Source of the DNA: a virus
Reading direction: 5' to 3' (one strand)
Length of the DNA: 37,785 nucleotides
Virus record (IMG/VR): IMGVR_UViG_3300020185_000123
Location: 1-37,785 of that record
Below are positions 28,517-36,355 of the stretch, piece by piece (position 1 is the stretch's first letter; the number at the start of each line of letters is the position of its first letter). Position numbers and translations under genes: made by a program. A model generated the notes under the pieces. That model did not search any database. It was not told the DNA's origin and worked only from the letters and a program-made list of their open reading frames with translations.

Positions 28517-29281
28517 TTATACAATAGTACCATTAATTGTTATGTTTTTTAGTTCCATCGGTCTTACTCCTGAATAACTAAAACCTATTCTAAAATATTG
28601 AGGTATATTATCCAGAGGTATATCTGTATTAAAAGTCTTAGCAGTTTCTATTAACTCAGGTGTTCTATTATATATTACAACATCCTGTAAGTGCCGCTTA
28701 AAGCCAATAGAAAATATATTAAATGTCTTATCAACTACTAACCTATCTTCAATACTATCTACCGCAATAGAGCCTTTATAGTTAAAAGTAGATAAATCCT
28801 CTACAAGCGTTCTTAATACAATATTACCAGGTTCGAGTGATGATGTACCGCCTATAAACTGGTCTAATGCTCCATTAAGTGATGGTTCACCATCCCCGGT
28901 ACCGCTGAGCCCGAAGTATCCGCTTTGATCTAACGCCGCTATTAAGAACATACCTGAAACTGCACTGTTCGAGGCTTGTGTTGTATCTGTAACTAAGTTT
29001 AGGCCTGGGTTATATATCTGTGAACCACCGCCAGCCAAAACGCTAGTAACAGCATCATCAACTAAGAATACCGCTAAACCATCTACAGCTGATATACCAG
29101 GCACAGAGTCACTAGCAATATTAAGTATAAAATCTCCTCCATCTTCTAATACCAAGTAGTTTTGACTCTGCGTCAATAAGGTACCTAAATTTTCAGTTTC
29201 AGGTGATGTATAGAGAAATGATAGAGTAGTATCATCTGTTGCCTTAAAGGCTTGCGTATATAGTATGTTACTTGATATCAC
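28517..29281 (-). CDS. Putative virion protein with GTG start
   Basis: 254 residues, not recognised. It starts at GTG (29281-29279); an ATG at 29283-29281 is out of frame and runs straight into TGA. The GTG choice is supported by the TAAATA core (29287-29294) exactly 5 nt upstream, the same spacing as at eight other genes. The sequence is mixed alpha/beta with hydrophobic strands (YLVLEDGGDFILNIA, AVDGLAVFLVDDAV) and a C-terminal 'IGFSYSGVRPMELKNITINGTIV'. Its place at the head of a fibre cluster suggests a fibre-associated virion component. Confidence 0.65.
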   Translation of the reverse strand: MISSNILYTQAFKATDDTTLSFLYTSPETENLGTLLTQSQNYLVLEDGGDFILNIASDSVPGISAVDGLAVFLVDDAVTSVLAGGGSQIYNPGLNLVTDTTQASNSAVSGMFLIAALDQSGYFGLSGTGDGEPSLNGALDQFIGGTSSLEPGNIVLRTLVEDLSTFNYKGSIAVDSIEDRLVVDKTFNIFSIGFKRHLQDVVIYNRTPELIETAKTFNTDIPLDNIPQYFRIGFSYSGVRPMELKNITINGTIV

Positions 29282-29286
29282 ATTAA

Positions 29287-29294
29287 TATTTAAT
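29287..29294 (-). promoter_or_regulatory. Late-promoter-like ATTAAATA
   Basis: TAAATA core, 5 nt from the GTG start at 29281; its position selects GTG over the nearby out-of-frame ATG. Confidence 0.55.
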
Positions 29295-29302
29295 TTTAAA
29301 AC

Positions 29303-29331
29303 TTGATATATAAACTATCTTACACTATAAT
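29303..29331 (+). promoter_or_regulatory. Sigma70-type promoter for the GMP reductase operon
   Basis: TTGATA (29303-29308), 17 nt spacer, perfect TATAAT (29326-29331). The start codon ATG at 29338 is 6 nt after the -10 box, so +1 should coincide with the ATG. The same -35 sequence is used before the clamp-loader gene. Confidence 0.72.
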
Positions 29332-29337
29332 TATGGT

Positions 29338-29535
29338 ATGAGTAAGTATAATACTATAAGAGAGCAGTTACGTGTGGAAGCAGATAGGAAATATCAAGGG
29401 GCAATTGAAACATATCTACTCGATATTGAGCGTAGAAGTATGCAAGATGAATTCTGTACACAATATATTAAATTATTAGATGTTGGGTTTCATCCATATG
29501 ACTGTTTAATTGCATTTATGAAAGGAGTTAAATAA
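29338..29535 (+). CDS. 65-aa hypothetical protein, first gene of metabolic operon
   Basis: 65 residues, not recognised. Mostly helical and charged (REQLRVEADRKYQGAIETYL), with two Cys near the middle and C-terminus (FCTQY, YDCLIAF). An upstream ATG at 29333 is followed at once by a stop, so the ATG at 29338 is chosen; it lies where the sigma70-type promoter should start transcription. It ends one nucleotide before the GMP reductase gene, and its last codons (AAA GGA GTT AAA) form that gene's Shine-Dalgarno. It could be a small regulator or partner of the operon enzymes; the sequence does not tell. Confidence 0.7.
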   Translation: MSKYNTIREQLRVEADRKYQGAIETYLLDIERRSMQDEFCTQYIKLLDVGFHPYDCLIAFMKGVK

Positions 29536-29536
29536 T

Positions 29537-30562
29537 ATGCACGGTGGAACAGCTTACAGTTATAATGATATCGCCCTACAACCAGCTTACTCAGATATTA
29601 AATCTCGATCTAGCTTAGATGCATCAGTAGATTTTTTAGGTTACAAATTTGAGAGTGCAGCTATTCCAGCTAATATGAAATGTACCATCGACTTTAAGAA
29701 AGCTAAAGAATTAAGTGAGGCTGGTTACTTTTATGTATTGCATAGATTCTATGAATATGATGATATCTTAGATTGGGTTCAAAATAATCAAGACCTTAAA
29801 ACTATTTCAATTTCTATCGGAGTTAACAAGAAAGATTATAACCTGATTGATAAATTAGTAGAGAAAAAATTATATGTCGATTTTATTACCATTGACGTTG
29901 CTCATGGTCATCATATCTTAGTAAAGAATCTGATTACGTATATTAAAAATAAATGGAATGTAAAGATTATTGCAGGTAATGTAGGTACATATGAAGCTGC
30001 TCGAGACTTATACGACTGGGGAGCTGATGCTGTTAAAATTGGATTGTCGATGGGTAAGAGCTGCACAACGTACAATTGTACAGGTGTTGGAACCCCTATG
30101 TTTAGCGCAGTATTCTCTGCAGCACGTAAGAAATTTGCTAAGTTTATAGTTAATCATCACGGTGGTATTGCTGGTGAGACTAAAGAGGTATCGATTCCAG
30201 TTATTGCTGATGGTCAGATTAGAGAAGTTGGTGATGTTTGTAAGGCTCTAGTAGCTGGGGCAGATATGGTAATGATTGGTTCTGAATTTGCTAAGTGCTC
30301 TGATAGCCCTGCAGATATTCTTGGAGGAGCAGCATTTAATAATGAGAGTAAGAAAGTATTCTTCGGTAGTGCTTCATCGACTAATAAAGGTCATAATGGG
30401 TTTATAGAAGGTCAGACAGTTCTGTTAGATATGAGAGATGAAACATACTTGCAATATTTTAATCGTATTAATGAAGGTGTTCAGAGCTGTATGAGTTATG
30501 CAGGTATTCGTGAAATTAATGACCTATCTGCCATGGATTTTAAGTACCGTTTTAGTAATTAA
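29537..30562 (+). CDS. guaC: GMP reductase-like enzyme (IMPDH/GMPR family)
   Basis: 341 residues, close to the usual length of about 345 for GMP reductase, which converts GMP to IMP and ammonia with NADPH. It is a TIM-barrel enzyme. Family landmarks: SYNDIALQPAYSDIKSRS (7-24), the PANM segment (44-47; GMPR has ANM where IMPDH usually has SAAM), AGNVGTYEAA (146-155), the catalytic loop GKSCTT with Cys176, then TGVGTP, and the phosphate-binding IADGQIREVGDVCKAL (223-238) and MIGSEFA. There is no CBS domain insert, which also favours GMPR over IMPDH. Preceded by a GGAG Shine-Dalgarno at 29524-29527. Its substrate is inferred from family; a modified or deoxy nucleotide substrate cannot be excluded. 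Confidence 0.85.
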   Translation: MHGGTAYSYNDIALQPAYSDIKSRSSLDASVDFLGYKFESAAIPANMKCTIDFKKAKELSEAGYFYVLHRFYEYDDILDWVQNNQDLKTISISIGVNKKDYNLIDKLVEKKLYVDFITIDVAHGHHILVKNLITYIKNKWNVKIIAGNVGTYEAARDLYDWGADAVKIGLSMGKSCTTYNCTGVGTPMFSAVFSAARKKFAKFIVNHHGGIAGETKEVSIPVIADGQIREVGDVCKALVAGADMVMIGSEFAKCSDSPADILGGAAFNNESKKVFFGSASSTNKGHNGFIEGQTVLLDMRDETYLQYFNRINEGVQSCMSYAGIREINDLSAMDFKYRFSN

Positions 30563-30567
30563 TATAT

Positions 30568-31464
30568 ATGTCAAAAAAAGATAATTACATAATCTTTAAC
30601 CCCGAAGGTGGGTTAGGTAAAATTATTGCATCAACTGCAGTAGTAAGGTCAATTAAAGAACAGTATCCTAATTATAAGATCGTTGTAATTACACCATGGC
30701 CGGAAGTATACTTAAATAACCCTAACGTTTATAGAGTATTTAGATCAGGCAATACTCCGTACTTCTATAAGGATTATATTAAAGACAGATCTTCTATAGT
30801 ATTCAAAGGTGAGCCATACTTTAATACAGGTCACCTATATAACAATCAGCATTTAATTAAATCGTGGTGTGAAACTCATAATATAGAATATGATGGCAAT
30901 AGTAAACCTGAATTATTTTTTACACAAATTGAATATTCAAAAGCTCGGAGCAGTATAGTTAAAGAGAAGCCTATACTAATTATGCAAACTAACGGTGGTA
31001 TGTATAATAGTGATAAGGATTATTGCTGGGCTAGAGATATACCGTTTACACAAGCTCAGCACTTAGTTAACGAATTTAGCAAAAACTTCAGTGTATTGCA
31101 TGTTACAAGACCTAATTGTAGAAAATTAATAAATACTGATACGGTTAATGAGCTCGATAAAAGATCTTTAATGTTACTATTGACTATATCTCAAAAACGG
31201 TTATTAATTGATAGTTGTTTACAACATGCAGCTGCAGCACTAGATCTACCATCAACGGTATTATGGGTGGCAACAAGTCCTGAAGTATTTGGATATGATA
31301 TGCATGATAATATTAAACCCGCAATTAGTATGCAAGATTCAAACACAAATTATATAGATAGTTTATTCTTTGATTACGACTTTAACGGACCAGAGCATGA
31401 ATATCCATTTGAATCAGCTGATATTTTCAACTTGCAGGAAGTTTATAACAGTGTTGTCAAGTAA
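30568..31464 (+). CDS. GT9-type glycosyltransferase (heptosyltransferase-like)
   Basis: 298 residues. The N-terminal domain opens with FNPEGGLGKIIASTAVVRSIK (10-30), the glycosyltransferase family 9 pattern 'GxxGDxxxxTPxxxxLK', followed by YPNYKIVVITPWPE. The C-terminal Rossmann-like domain includes LLIDSCLQHAAAALDLPSTVLW (about residues 210-235), where the family has 'S.xxHLAAAxGxPxxxLF'. The enzymes of this family transfer sugars such as heptose from nucleotide-sugar donors. Here the acidic Asp of the GxGD motif is replaced by Lys (GLGK), so donor use or activity may differ. Its TAA overlaps the ATG of the sulfotransferase (TAATG), which suggests the two work together. Confidence 0.72.
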   Translation: MSKKDNYIIFNPEGGLGKIIASTAVVRSIKEQYPNYKIVVITPWPEVYLNNPNVYRVFRSGNTPYFYKDYIKDRSSIVFKGEPYFNTGHLYNNQHLIKSWCETHNIEYDGNSKPELFFTQIEYSKARSSIVKEKPILIMQTNGGMYNSDKDYCWARDIPFTQAQHLVNEFSKNFSVLHVTRPNCRKLINTDTVNELDKRSLMLLLTISQKRLLIDSCLQHAAAALDLPSTVLWVATSPEVFGYDMHDNIKPAISMQDSNTNYIDSLFFDYDFNGPEHEYPFESADIFNLQEVYNSVVK

Positions 31465-32291
31465 TGAAAGATATCTATTTCAACTCCTCAATGCCTAGAG
31501 CCTGTAGTACATTACTACAGAATATTTTTAATCAGAATCCTGATTTTTATGCTACCCCTACTGATGGTGCTTTAGAGTTATTAGCTGGGGCAAGAGAGAG
31601 ATTTACAAATTCATCTGAGTTTAAAGCCGCAGTTGATCAGGATCTTGCATTACAATCTTGGCGTAGCTTTTGTAGAGGAGGTTTAAACGAATATGTAAAC
31701 ACCTTAACCGATAGACCAAATATTGTGTTAAAGAGTAGGGGCTGGAAAGGTAATGTTAAATGGGTAGAAAATATTCTTGAAGCTAAGCCTAAAATATTCT
31801 GCATGGTTAGAGACTTAAAGTGTATAGCAGCATCGTTCGAGAAGCTACACAGAAAGAATCCAGATAAAACATCTCAATGGTTAATTGAATCTGAAGTTAG
31901 AGGTACAACGGTCTTTAAGAGAACTGATATGTATATGAAAAATATGCCAGTTAATATATCTTTAGATAGAATTCAAGAGTTAATTGAGATGGGATTAGAT
32001 GGTAGTGTAATGTTTATACGAGCAGAAGATTTAACTTCAAGACCTCAAGAAATAATGGATGAGGTATATAAGGTATTAGAGGTAAAGTCATACATACATA
32101 ACTTTGATAACATCGAACAAACAACTAAAGAGAACGACGTGATACATGCATTAGACAATGATCTACACACTATACGTAAGAAGGTAGAGCCTCTAGTAAA
32201 TGATTCAGAAGAAATATTAGGAGAAGCTGCTTGTAACTTTATCGATACTGAATATGCGTGGTATCAGAGGTATTTCGGCTATATTAGCTAG
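31464..32291 (+). CDS. PAPS-dependent sulfotransferase
   Basis: 275 residues, typical size. The N-terminal SMPRACSTLLQN (9-20) is the 5'-phosphosulfate binding loop of sulfotransferases (usual form 'xPRSGTTxLxxxL'), and IFCMVRDLKCIAASFEKLHR (111-130) carries the 3'-phosphate-binding Arg116 and Ser124. The enzyme should transfer sulfate from PAPS to a sugar or protein hydroxyl. The acceptor is unknown; translational coupling to the glycosyltransferase suggests a glycan. Last gene of the 29338-32291 operon; its end overlaps the convergent YadA-like fibre gene by 8 nt. Sulfotransferase genes are known from marine T4-like phages. Confidence 0.85.
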   Translation: MKDIYFNSSMPRACSTLLQNIFNQNPDFYATPTDGALELLAGARERFTNSSEFKAAVDQDLALQSWRSFCRGGLNEYVNTLTDRPNIVLKSRGWKGNVKWVENILEAKPKIFCMVRDLKCIAASFEKLHRKNPDKTSQWLIESEVRGTTVFKRTDMYMKNMPVNISLDRIQELIEMGLDGSVMFIRAEDLTSRPQEIMDEVYKVLEVKSYIHNFDNIEQTTKENDVIHALDNDLHTIRKKVEPLVNDSEEILGEAACNFIDTEYAWYQRYFGYIS

Positions 32292-35200
32292 CTGCTGTAA
32301 TAATACCATTTGTAACAGTAATTGATGTGCACCCAGCAATATCACCGGTAAATCCATTACCAGCAGCGATTGTACCTTGAGCTGTTAAATTATTAACAAA
32401 CGTTGTACAAGCTGCACTTGATGTTATATTACTACCGATAATAAATGATTCTGTATGAGCTGAAAGTATTACATTAGTTGTACCTCCTAAGATCGCAGAA
32501 AAGTTAGCGCAAGCTGTATTACGACAACCACCAACTACGCTAGAACTATCGCCGCTAGCTTCATTACCATAATAACCGCCACCACCACCAACAAATGAAT
32601 AACCACCACTAGCTGTATTACCCTGATAACCACCACCACCAACCACGACTGATCTAAGACCGCGCGCCAGATTATTAACACCACCACCTACAAATGAAGT
32701 ATCACCACAAGCTGTATTACGATGACCACCAGCTACGTTAGAGAAAAAACCATTAGCGCAATTTTTATAACCACCACCTACAAATGAATAATTACCACAT
32801 GCTATATTAAAATAACCACCAGCAACAGTATCACTACCATCACATGCTTTATTATTAGAACCACCTGCAACGTTAGAGTAACATCCGAATGCATAATTAT
32901 AAGTACCGCCAGCTACGTTAGAAAAGTCACATAAAGCTTTATTACTACTACCACCAGCTACGTTAGAGAAACATCCGCTAGCTGTATTAGAACAACCACC
33001 ACCTACGAATGAACTTTCGGCGCTAGCGCTGTTACAAGCACCACCAACTACAGCTGATCTATCACCAGTAGCAATATTTTTACCACTGTAACCAATACAA
33101 CAACCACCACCACCGACGAATGAATTTTCGCCGCTAGCTATGTTACTATAACCACCGGCTACAGTAGAGTAACGTCCGCTAGCTGTACCACTTAAACCAC
33201 CAGCTACATTAGAATAATTACCGATAGCTTGATTACTTTTACCACCACCAATAAATGCATTATGACCGCTTAAACCAATTGGATATGGCTCATCAGGAGC
33301 TCCAGATAATGCTGGGTTAGTACCGGTATAATTTAATTCGCCACCAGCTACAATTGAACGATTACCGCTTGCTGAGTTACAGCGACCACCAACTACGCTA
33401 GAACTATCGCCGCTAGCTATGTTATAGTAACCATTACCTACAAATGCATAAAAATTGCATGCTTTATTAAGAGTACCATTAACAACAGCAGTATTCATTC
33501 CATTTGCTCTATTACCAAGACCATTCCCAATAAATGAATAATCATCTTGAGCGCAATTACTAAAACCACCAGCTACATTAGATTGTAAACCGGTAGCTGC
33601 ATTATATGCACCACCAGCTACGTTAGAACAATTACCGCGAGCTGCGTTAAACTTACCACCAGCTATGTTTGAATGTGTACCACATGCTATATTAAATAAT
33701 CCACCGGCTACATTTGAATAAGCACTCATCGCTCTATTACCAGAACCACCAGCAATGGTTGAGAAATTACCACCAGCAATGTTAGAATCTCCAGGTGTAT
33801 AAGAACTACCACCTCCAACAAATGAAAAGGCACCAGATGCTACATTTTCAAAACCACCTCCAACGAATGAAGAAGCTCCAGATGCTACATTACCGCAACC
33901 ACCGGCTACAGCTGAACAATTACCGCTAGCTTGATTATTATTACCACCTCCAATAAACGATTGACTGCTTAATGCTCTATTATTGGTACCTCCAGCGACA
34001 GTAGCCTGACTAGCGCAAGCTCGATTACCACTACCGCCTCCAATAAATGAACCGGAACCACCAGCGATGGAATTAGACGACCCACCAGCGATAGTTGAAT
34101 AACTACTACAATTGCAATTATAGTATCCATGTAATATAACTGCGCCATCATAAAAACCGCTACCGCTATTAACTGTGTTATACGCACCACCACCTACGGT
34201 ATCCAAACTACCAATGGCGGAATTTTCAAAACCACCAGCTACGTTAGACCGGCAACCGCTAGCGCAATTATTATTACCACCAGCTACATTAGAGGTATAA
34301 CCGCTAGCTGCATTATTAGCGCCACCAGCAACATTTGCAAAATCATTACTGACTGTATTACCAAAACCACCAGCTACATTAGAGTTAATACCACTAGCTG
34401 TATTACTAGAACCACCAGCTACGTTAGAATAATTAGCAGTTGCTGAGTTACAGCGACCACCGCCAATAAATGAACCAGTACTAAGTGCTGTATTACATGT
34501 ACCCCCGGCTATAGTAGCGCCATTACTATTTACTTTATTATAGCATCCACCTCCAATAGTACCATGAGTGCCTAACGAGTATATTTTATTTTTAGCTCCA
34601 CCGCCAATTGTTGTACAATATGTAAATGACTCATTGCAATAACCACCACCAATAACATTATATTGGCCTGTAGAGGCATTATCTACCCCACCTCCAATAG
34701 TTGAACCTATACCGGCAGCGCTGTTTGAATGGCCACCTCCAATAGTTGATCTTGCAGAGGTTGTGCAATTGAATGTACCTCCCCCTATTACACTATCAGT
34801 ATTGCCAGTTCTATTCCATCTACCCCCAGTGATTGAACTGCCGGATAGGACGATTTGATTATTACTACCACCACCTATAAATGAATTTGAAGCACTTAAA
34901 AATATTGTATTATTATTGCCACCGACAATACTCGAGTTAGCTCCAGATATAGCGGAGTTTAGCCCTCCACCAATAAACCCGTTAGAGTCTAAGACCGTAT
35001 TCGAAAACGCATTGCCTATTATCTGCGCGGCAGATATATTACCAACACTTAAACTACGGGAGGTGGTATTGCCGGATTCTAAAACTGAATCAATATTACC
35101 ACTACCAGTTGACTGGGTAATAAATATATCGGTTAAATTCTGACCTCCAGATATATATCCTATTGAATTAATACCAGTTGGGATGTCAAACTTATTTGCC

Positions 35201-35613
35201 GCAATAGTGTTATCAACGGATAACATATTAGTAGTAGTGTTACCGTTATCGGTTATTTGCTGCAGATTACCTAAGCCTGATAATCCTGTGTTTATTAAAC
35301 TTGTGACATCTATACCACCTGATATCAATCGACCACAAGTACTCATATCACCGGCAGCAGTTATATTATTTGAGGCGTTTAAATTTCTAGACCCGATATT
35401 CTCAGTAACGTTTAAGCAGCCGGTTACATTTATATCACCTGTTGTGCAAAAGAAAGGTGCGTCTGTTATAACAAAAGATTGAATTTTAGTAAGATCTGTA
35501 CGAACTGTATCTAAGCCCGAAATACACGTCGGGGTAACCTGGTCAATAATAAAATTTTCATCTCCTCTCAAGTCTCCTGAGATGCTTAAGTCCGTTATAC
35601 GTTTGTTTGCCAT
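32284..35613 (-). CDS. YadA-like trimeric fibre with about 50 beta-helix repeats
   Basis: 1109 residues. Residues 1-45 form an adaptor (KRITDLSISGDLRGDENFII). Residues about 200-1060 consist of some 50 tandem units, mostly 16 residues, with consensus x-N-x-A-S-G-x-x-S-x-V-A-G-G-x-x. This resembles the left-handed trimeric beta-roll of YadA/Hep_Hag heads, where the repeat is usually 14. Three parallel chains would build a long rod. Unusually many Cys sit at fixed repeat positions (for example NCASGCRSNVAGG and CGNYSFVGG). The C-terminus (ITVTNGIITAAS) is short and lacks a membrane anchor, as expected for a virion fibre. TATAAATA lies 7 nt upstream. The call is firm for fold class, inferred for role. 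Confidence 0.82.
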   Translation of the reverse strand: MANKRITDLSISGDLRGDENFIIDQVTPTCISGLDTVRTDLTKIQSFVITDAPFFCTTGDINVTGCLNVTENIGSRNLNASNNITAAGDMSTCGRLISGGIDVTSLINTGLSGLGNLQQITDNGNTTTNMLSVDNTIAANKFDIPTGINSIGYISGGQNLTDIFITQSTGSGNIDSVLESGNTTSRSLSVGNISAAQIIGNAFSNTVLDSNGFIGGGLNSAISGANSSIVGGNNNTIFLSASNSFIGGGSNNQIVLSGSSITGGRWNRTGNTDSVIGGGTFNCTTSARSTIGGGHSNSAAGIGSTIGGGVDNASTGQYNVIGGGYCNESFTYCTTIGGGAKNKIYSLGTHGTIGGGCYNKVNSNGATIAGGTCNTALSTGSFIGGGRCNSATANYSNVAGGSSNTASGINSNVAGGFGNTVSNDFANVAGGANNAASGYTSNVAGGNNNCASGCRSNVAGGFENSAIGSLDTVGGGAYNTVNSGSGFYDGAVILHGYYNCNCSSYSTIAGGSSNSIAGGSGSFIGGGSGNRACASQATVAGGTNNRALSSQSFIGGGNNNQASGNCSAVAGGCGNVASGASSFVGGGFENVASGAFSFVGGGSSYTPGDSNIAGGNFSTIAGGSGNRAMSAYSNVAGGLFNIACGTHSNIAGGKFNAARGNCSNVAGGAYNAATGLQSNVAGGFSNCAQDDYSFIGNGLGNRANGMNTAVVNGTLNKACNFYAFVGNGYYNIASGDSSSVVGGRCNSASGNRSIVAGGELNYTGTNPALSGAPDEPYPIGLSGHNAFIGGGKSNQAIGNYSNVAGGLSGTASGRYSTVAGGYSNIASGENSFVGGGGCCIGYSGKNIATGDRSAVVGGACNSASAESSFVGGGCSNTASGCFSNVAGGSSNKALCDFSNVAGGTYNYAFGCYSNVAGGSNNKACDGSDTVAGGYFNIACGNYSFVGGGYKNCANGFFSNVAGGHRNTACGDTSFVGGGVNNLARGLRSVVVGGGGYQGNTASGGYSFVGGGGGYYGNEASGDSSSVVGGCRNTACANFSAILGGTTNVILSAHTESFIIGSNITSSAACTTFVNNLTAQGTIAAGNGFTGDIAGCTSITVTNGIITAAS
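32420..34990 (-). repeat. 48-bp periodic coding repeats in YadA-like fibre
   Basis: DNA shows recurring blocks such as ccaccagctacgttaga at many sites with a 48-bp period, matching the 16-residue protein unit. Variation is concentrated between the AGG/GGG turns. Boundaries approximate. Confidence 0.75.
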
Positions 35614-35620
35614 TTAATAA

Positions 35621-35628
35621 TATTTATA
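35621..35628 (-). promoter_or_regulatory. T4-type late promoter, TATAAATA
   Basis: Perfect core, 7 nt to the ATG at 35613; predicted 2-nt leader for the YadA-like fibre. It lies just beyond the stop of the preceding gene. Confidence 0.6.
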
Positions 35629-35630
35629 GT

Positions 35631-35906
35631 TTAATCTTCATATTCACTACTATCTTCATCTAAATAATCTATATAGCTATCAACAAATTGAGGTGAGCTA
35701 GCTACAACTGTCATTATACCAGGTGTTAGCTCCTTTACAAACGTGATATCCAGCAGTAAGATGTCAGATTTTAAAATCTTGAAAATTTCATCCAAATAAT
35801 CTACCTGCACCTCTAATAGAATTGTATCTCTCTCGTAATCAACGAAATAATCATCGGTAAATTCACTAATATTACCCTTGACGTCAAAAAATATATCTTC
35901 AACCAT
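35631..35906 (-). CDS. Small acidic hypothetical protein
   Basis: 91 residues, not recognised, strongly acidic (Asp/Glu-rich, ending DYLDEDSSEYED). Predicted mixed alpha/beta with strands DTILLEVQVDY and DILLLDITFV. No Cys, no membrane segment. Located directly before the YadA-like fibre gene, so it could be a fibre chaperone or adaptor, but nothing in the sequence proves this. GATAAATA lies exactly 5 nt before the ATG. Confidence 0.65.
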   Translation of the reverse strand: MVEDIFFDVKGNISEFTDDYFVDYERDTILLEVQVDYLDEIFKILKSDILLLDITFVKELTPGIMTVVASSPQFVDSYIDYLDEDSSEYED

Positions 35907-35911
35907 ATAGA

Positions 35912-35919
35912 TATTTATC
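35912..35919 (-). promoter_or_regulatory. Late-promoter-like GATAAATA
   Basis: Seven of eight bases match TATAAATA, 5 nt to the ATG at 35906. It sits in a 34-nt divergent gap that also holds the promoter of the + strand gene. Confidence 0.55.
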
Positions 35920-35926
35920 GGAACTA

Positions 35927-35935
35927 TGATATAAT
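35927..35935 (+). promoter_or_regulatory. Extended -10 promoter TGATATAAT
   Basis: TGnTATAAT extended -10 (35927-35935), 5 nt before the ATG at 35941; no good -35 needed or seen. It places +1 near the start codon. Confidence 0.5.
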
Positions 35936-35940
35936 AATGT

Positions 35941-36351
35941 ATGGCTAGAAAGAAAAAGATATATAATTACGAGTTTATTGATTGCAAGCAATCTTTACCG
36001 AGTTCTGTGTTGGTTAAATGCTCCAAGACAGGCGAACAGGTAAGGATGTACCATAAGCAATTAATTAAGCTTATACAAAATAAGTATCGCAATAACTGGA
36101 GCTTATTCAAAGCGTCTTATATTAAGAAAGGTAATAAGACTGATCCTGATGTTGATACTAGTGAAGAGTATAATACGCGCCCGGAAGGCTATCGTAAATA
36201 TCTCATTACTAGCTATATGTGGTTCAAGCAAGAGATAGGTCTGGATGCATCACAAAAAGCAGCAAAGTTAGAGTTTCTGGATAAGTGCTATTACAATCGC
36301 TGGGGCGAGGGATTAGAGCAGGTAATAGCTAGAGCTGATATGGAACTATAA
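35941..36351 (+). CDS. Hypothetical basic protein
   Basis: 136 residues, not recognised. It opens with a basic run (MARKKKIYNYEF), has a CKQSLPSSVLVKCSKTGEQVRMY segment with a pair of Cys (too few for a clear zinc site), then a Lys/Arg/Tyr/Trp-rich helical region (LIKLIQNKYRNNWSLFKASYI) and an acidic C-terminal helix. The overall basic character could suit nucleic-acid binding. Followed after 4 nt by a small membrane protein gene. An extended -10 promoter just upstream suggests early or middle expression, unlike the divergent late gene. Confidence 0.68.
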   Translation: MARKKKIYNYEFIDCKQSLPSSVLVKCSKTGEQVRMYHKQLIKLIQNKYRNNWSLFKASYIKKGNKTDPDVDTSEEYNTRPEGYRKYLITSYMWFKQEIGLDASQKAAKLEFLDKCYYNRWGEGLEQVIARADMEL

Positions 36352-36355
36352 TATA

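Noticed and set aside
29537-30562. Annotation as IMP dehydrogenase.
   Set aside because: No CBS domain pair, length 341, and the ANM segment match GMP reductase better. IMPDH-like activity is not fully excluded.
32420-34990. Regular ~48-bp repeats that resemble a CRISPR array.
   Set aside because: The repeats are inside a long open frame, the period equals 16 codons, and there are no unique spacers or cas genes. They are protein repeats.
17472-35613. Possible diversity-generating retroelement acting on the fibre genes.
   Set aside because: No reverse transcriptase gene and no template/variable repeat pair with adenine-biased changes was seen.
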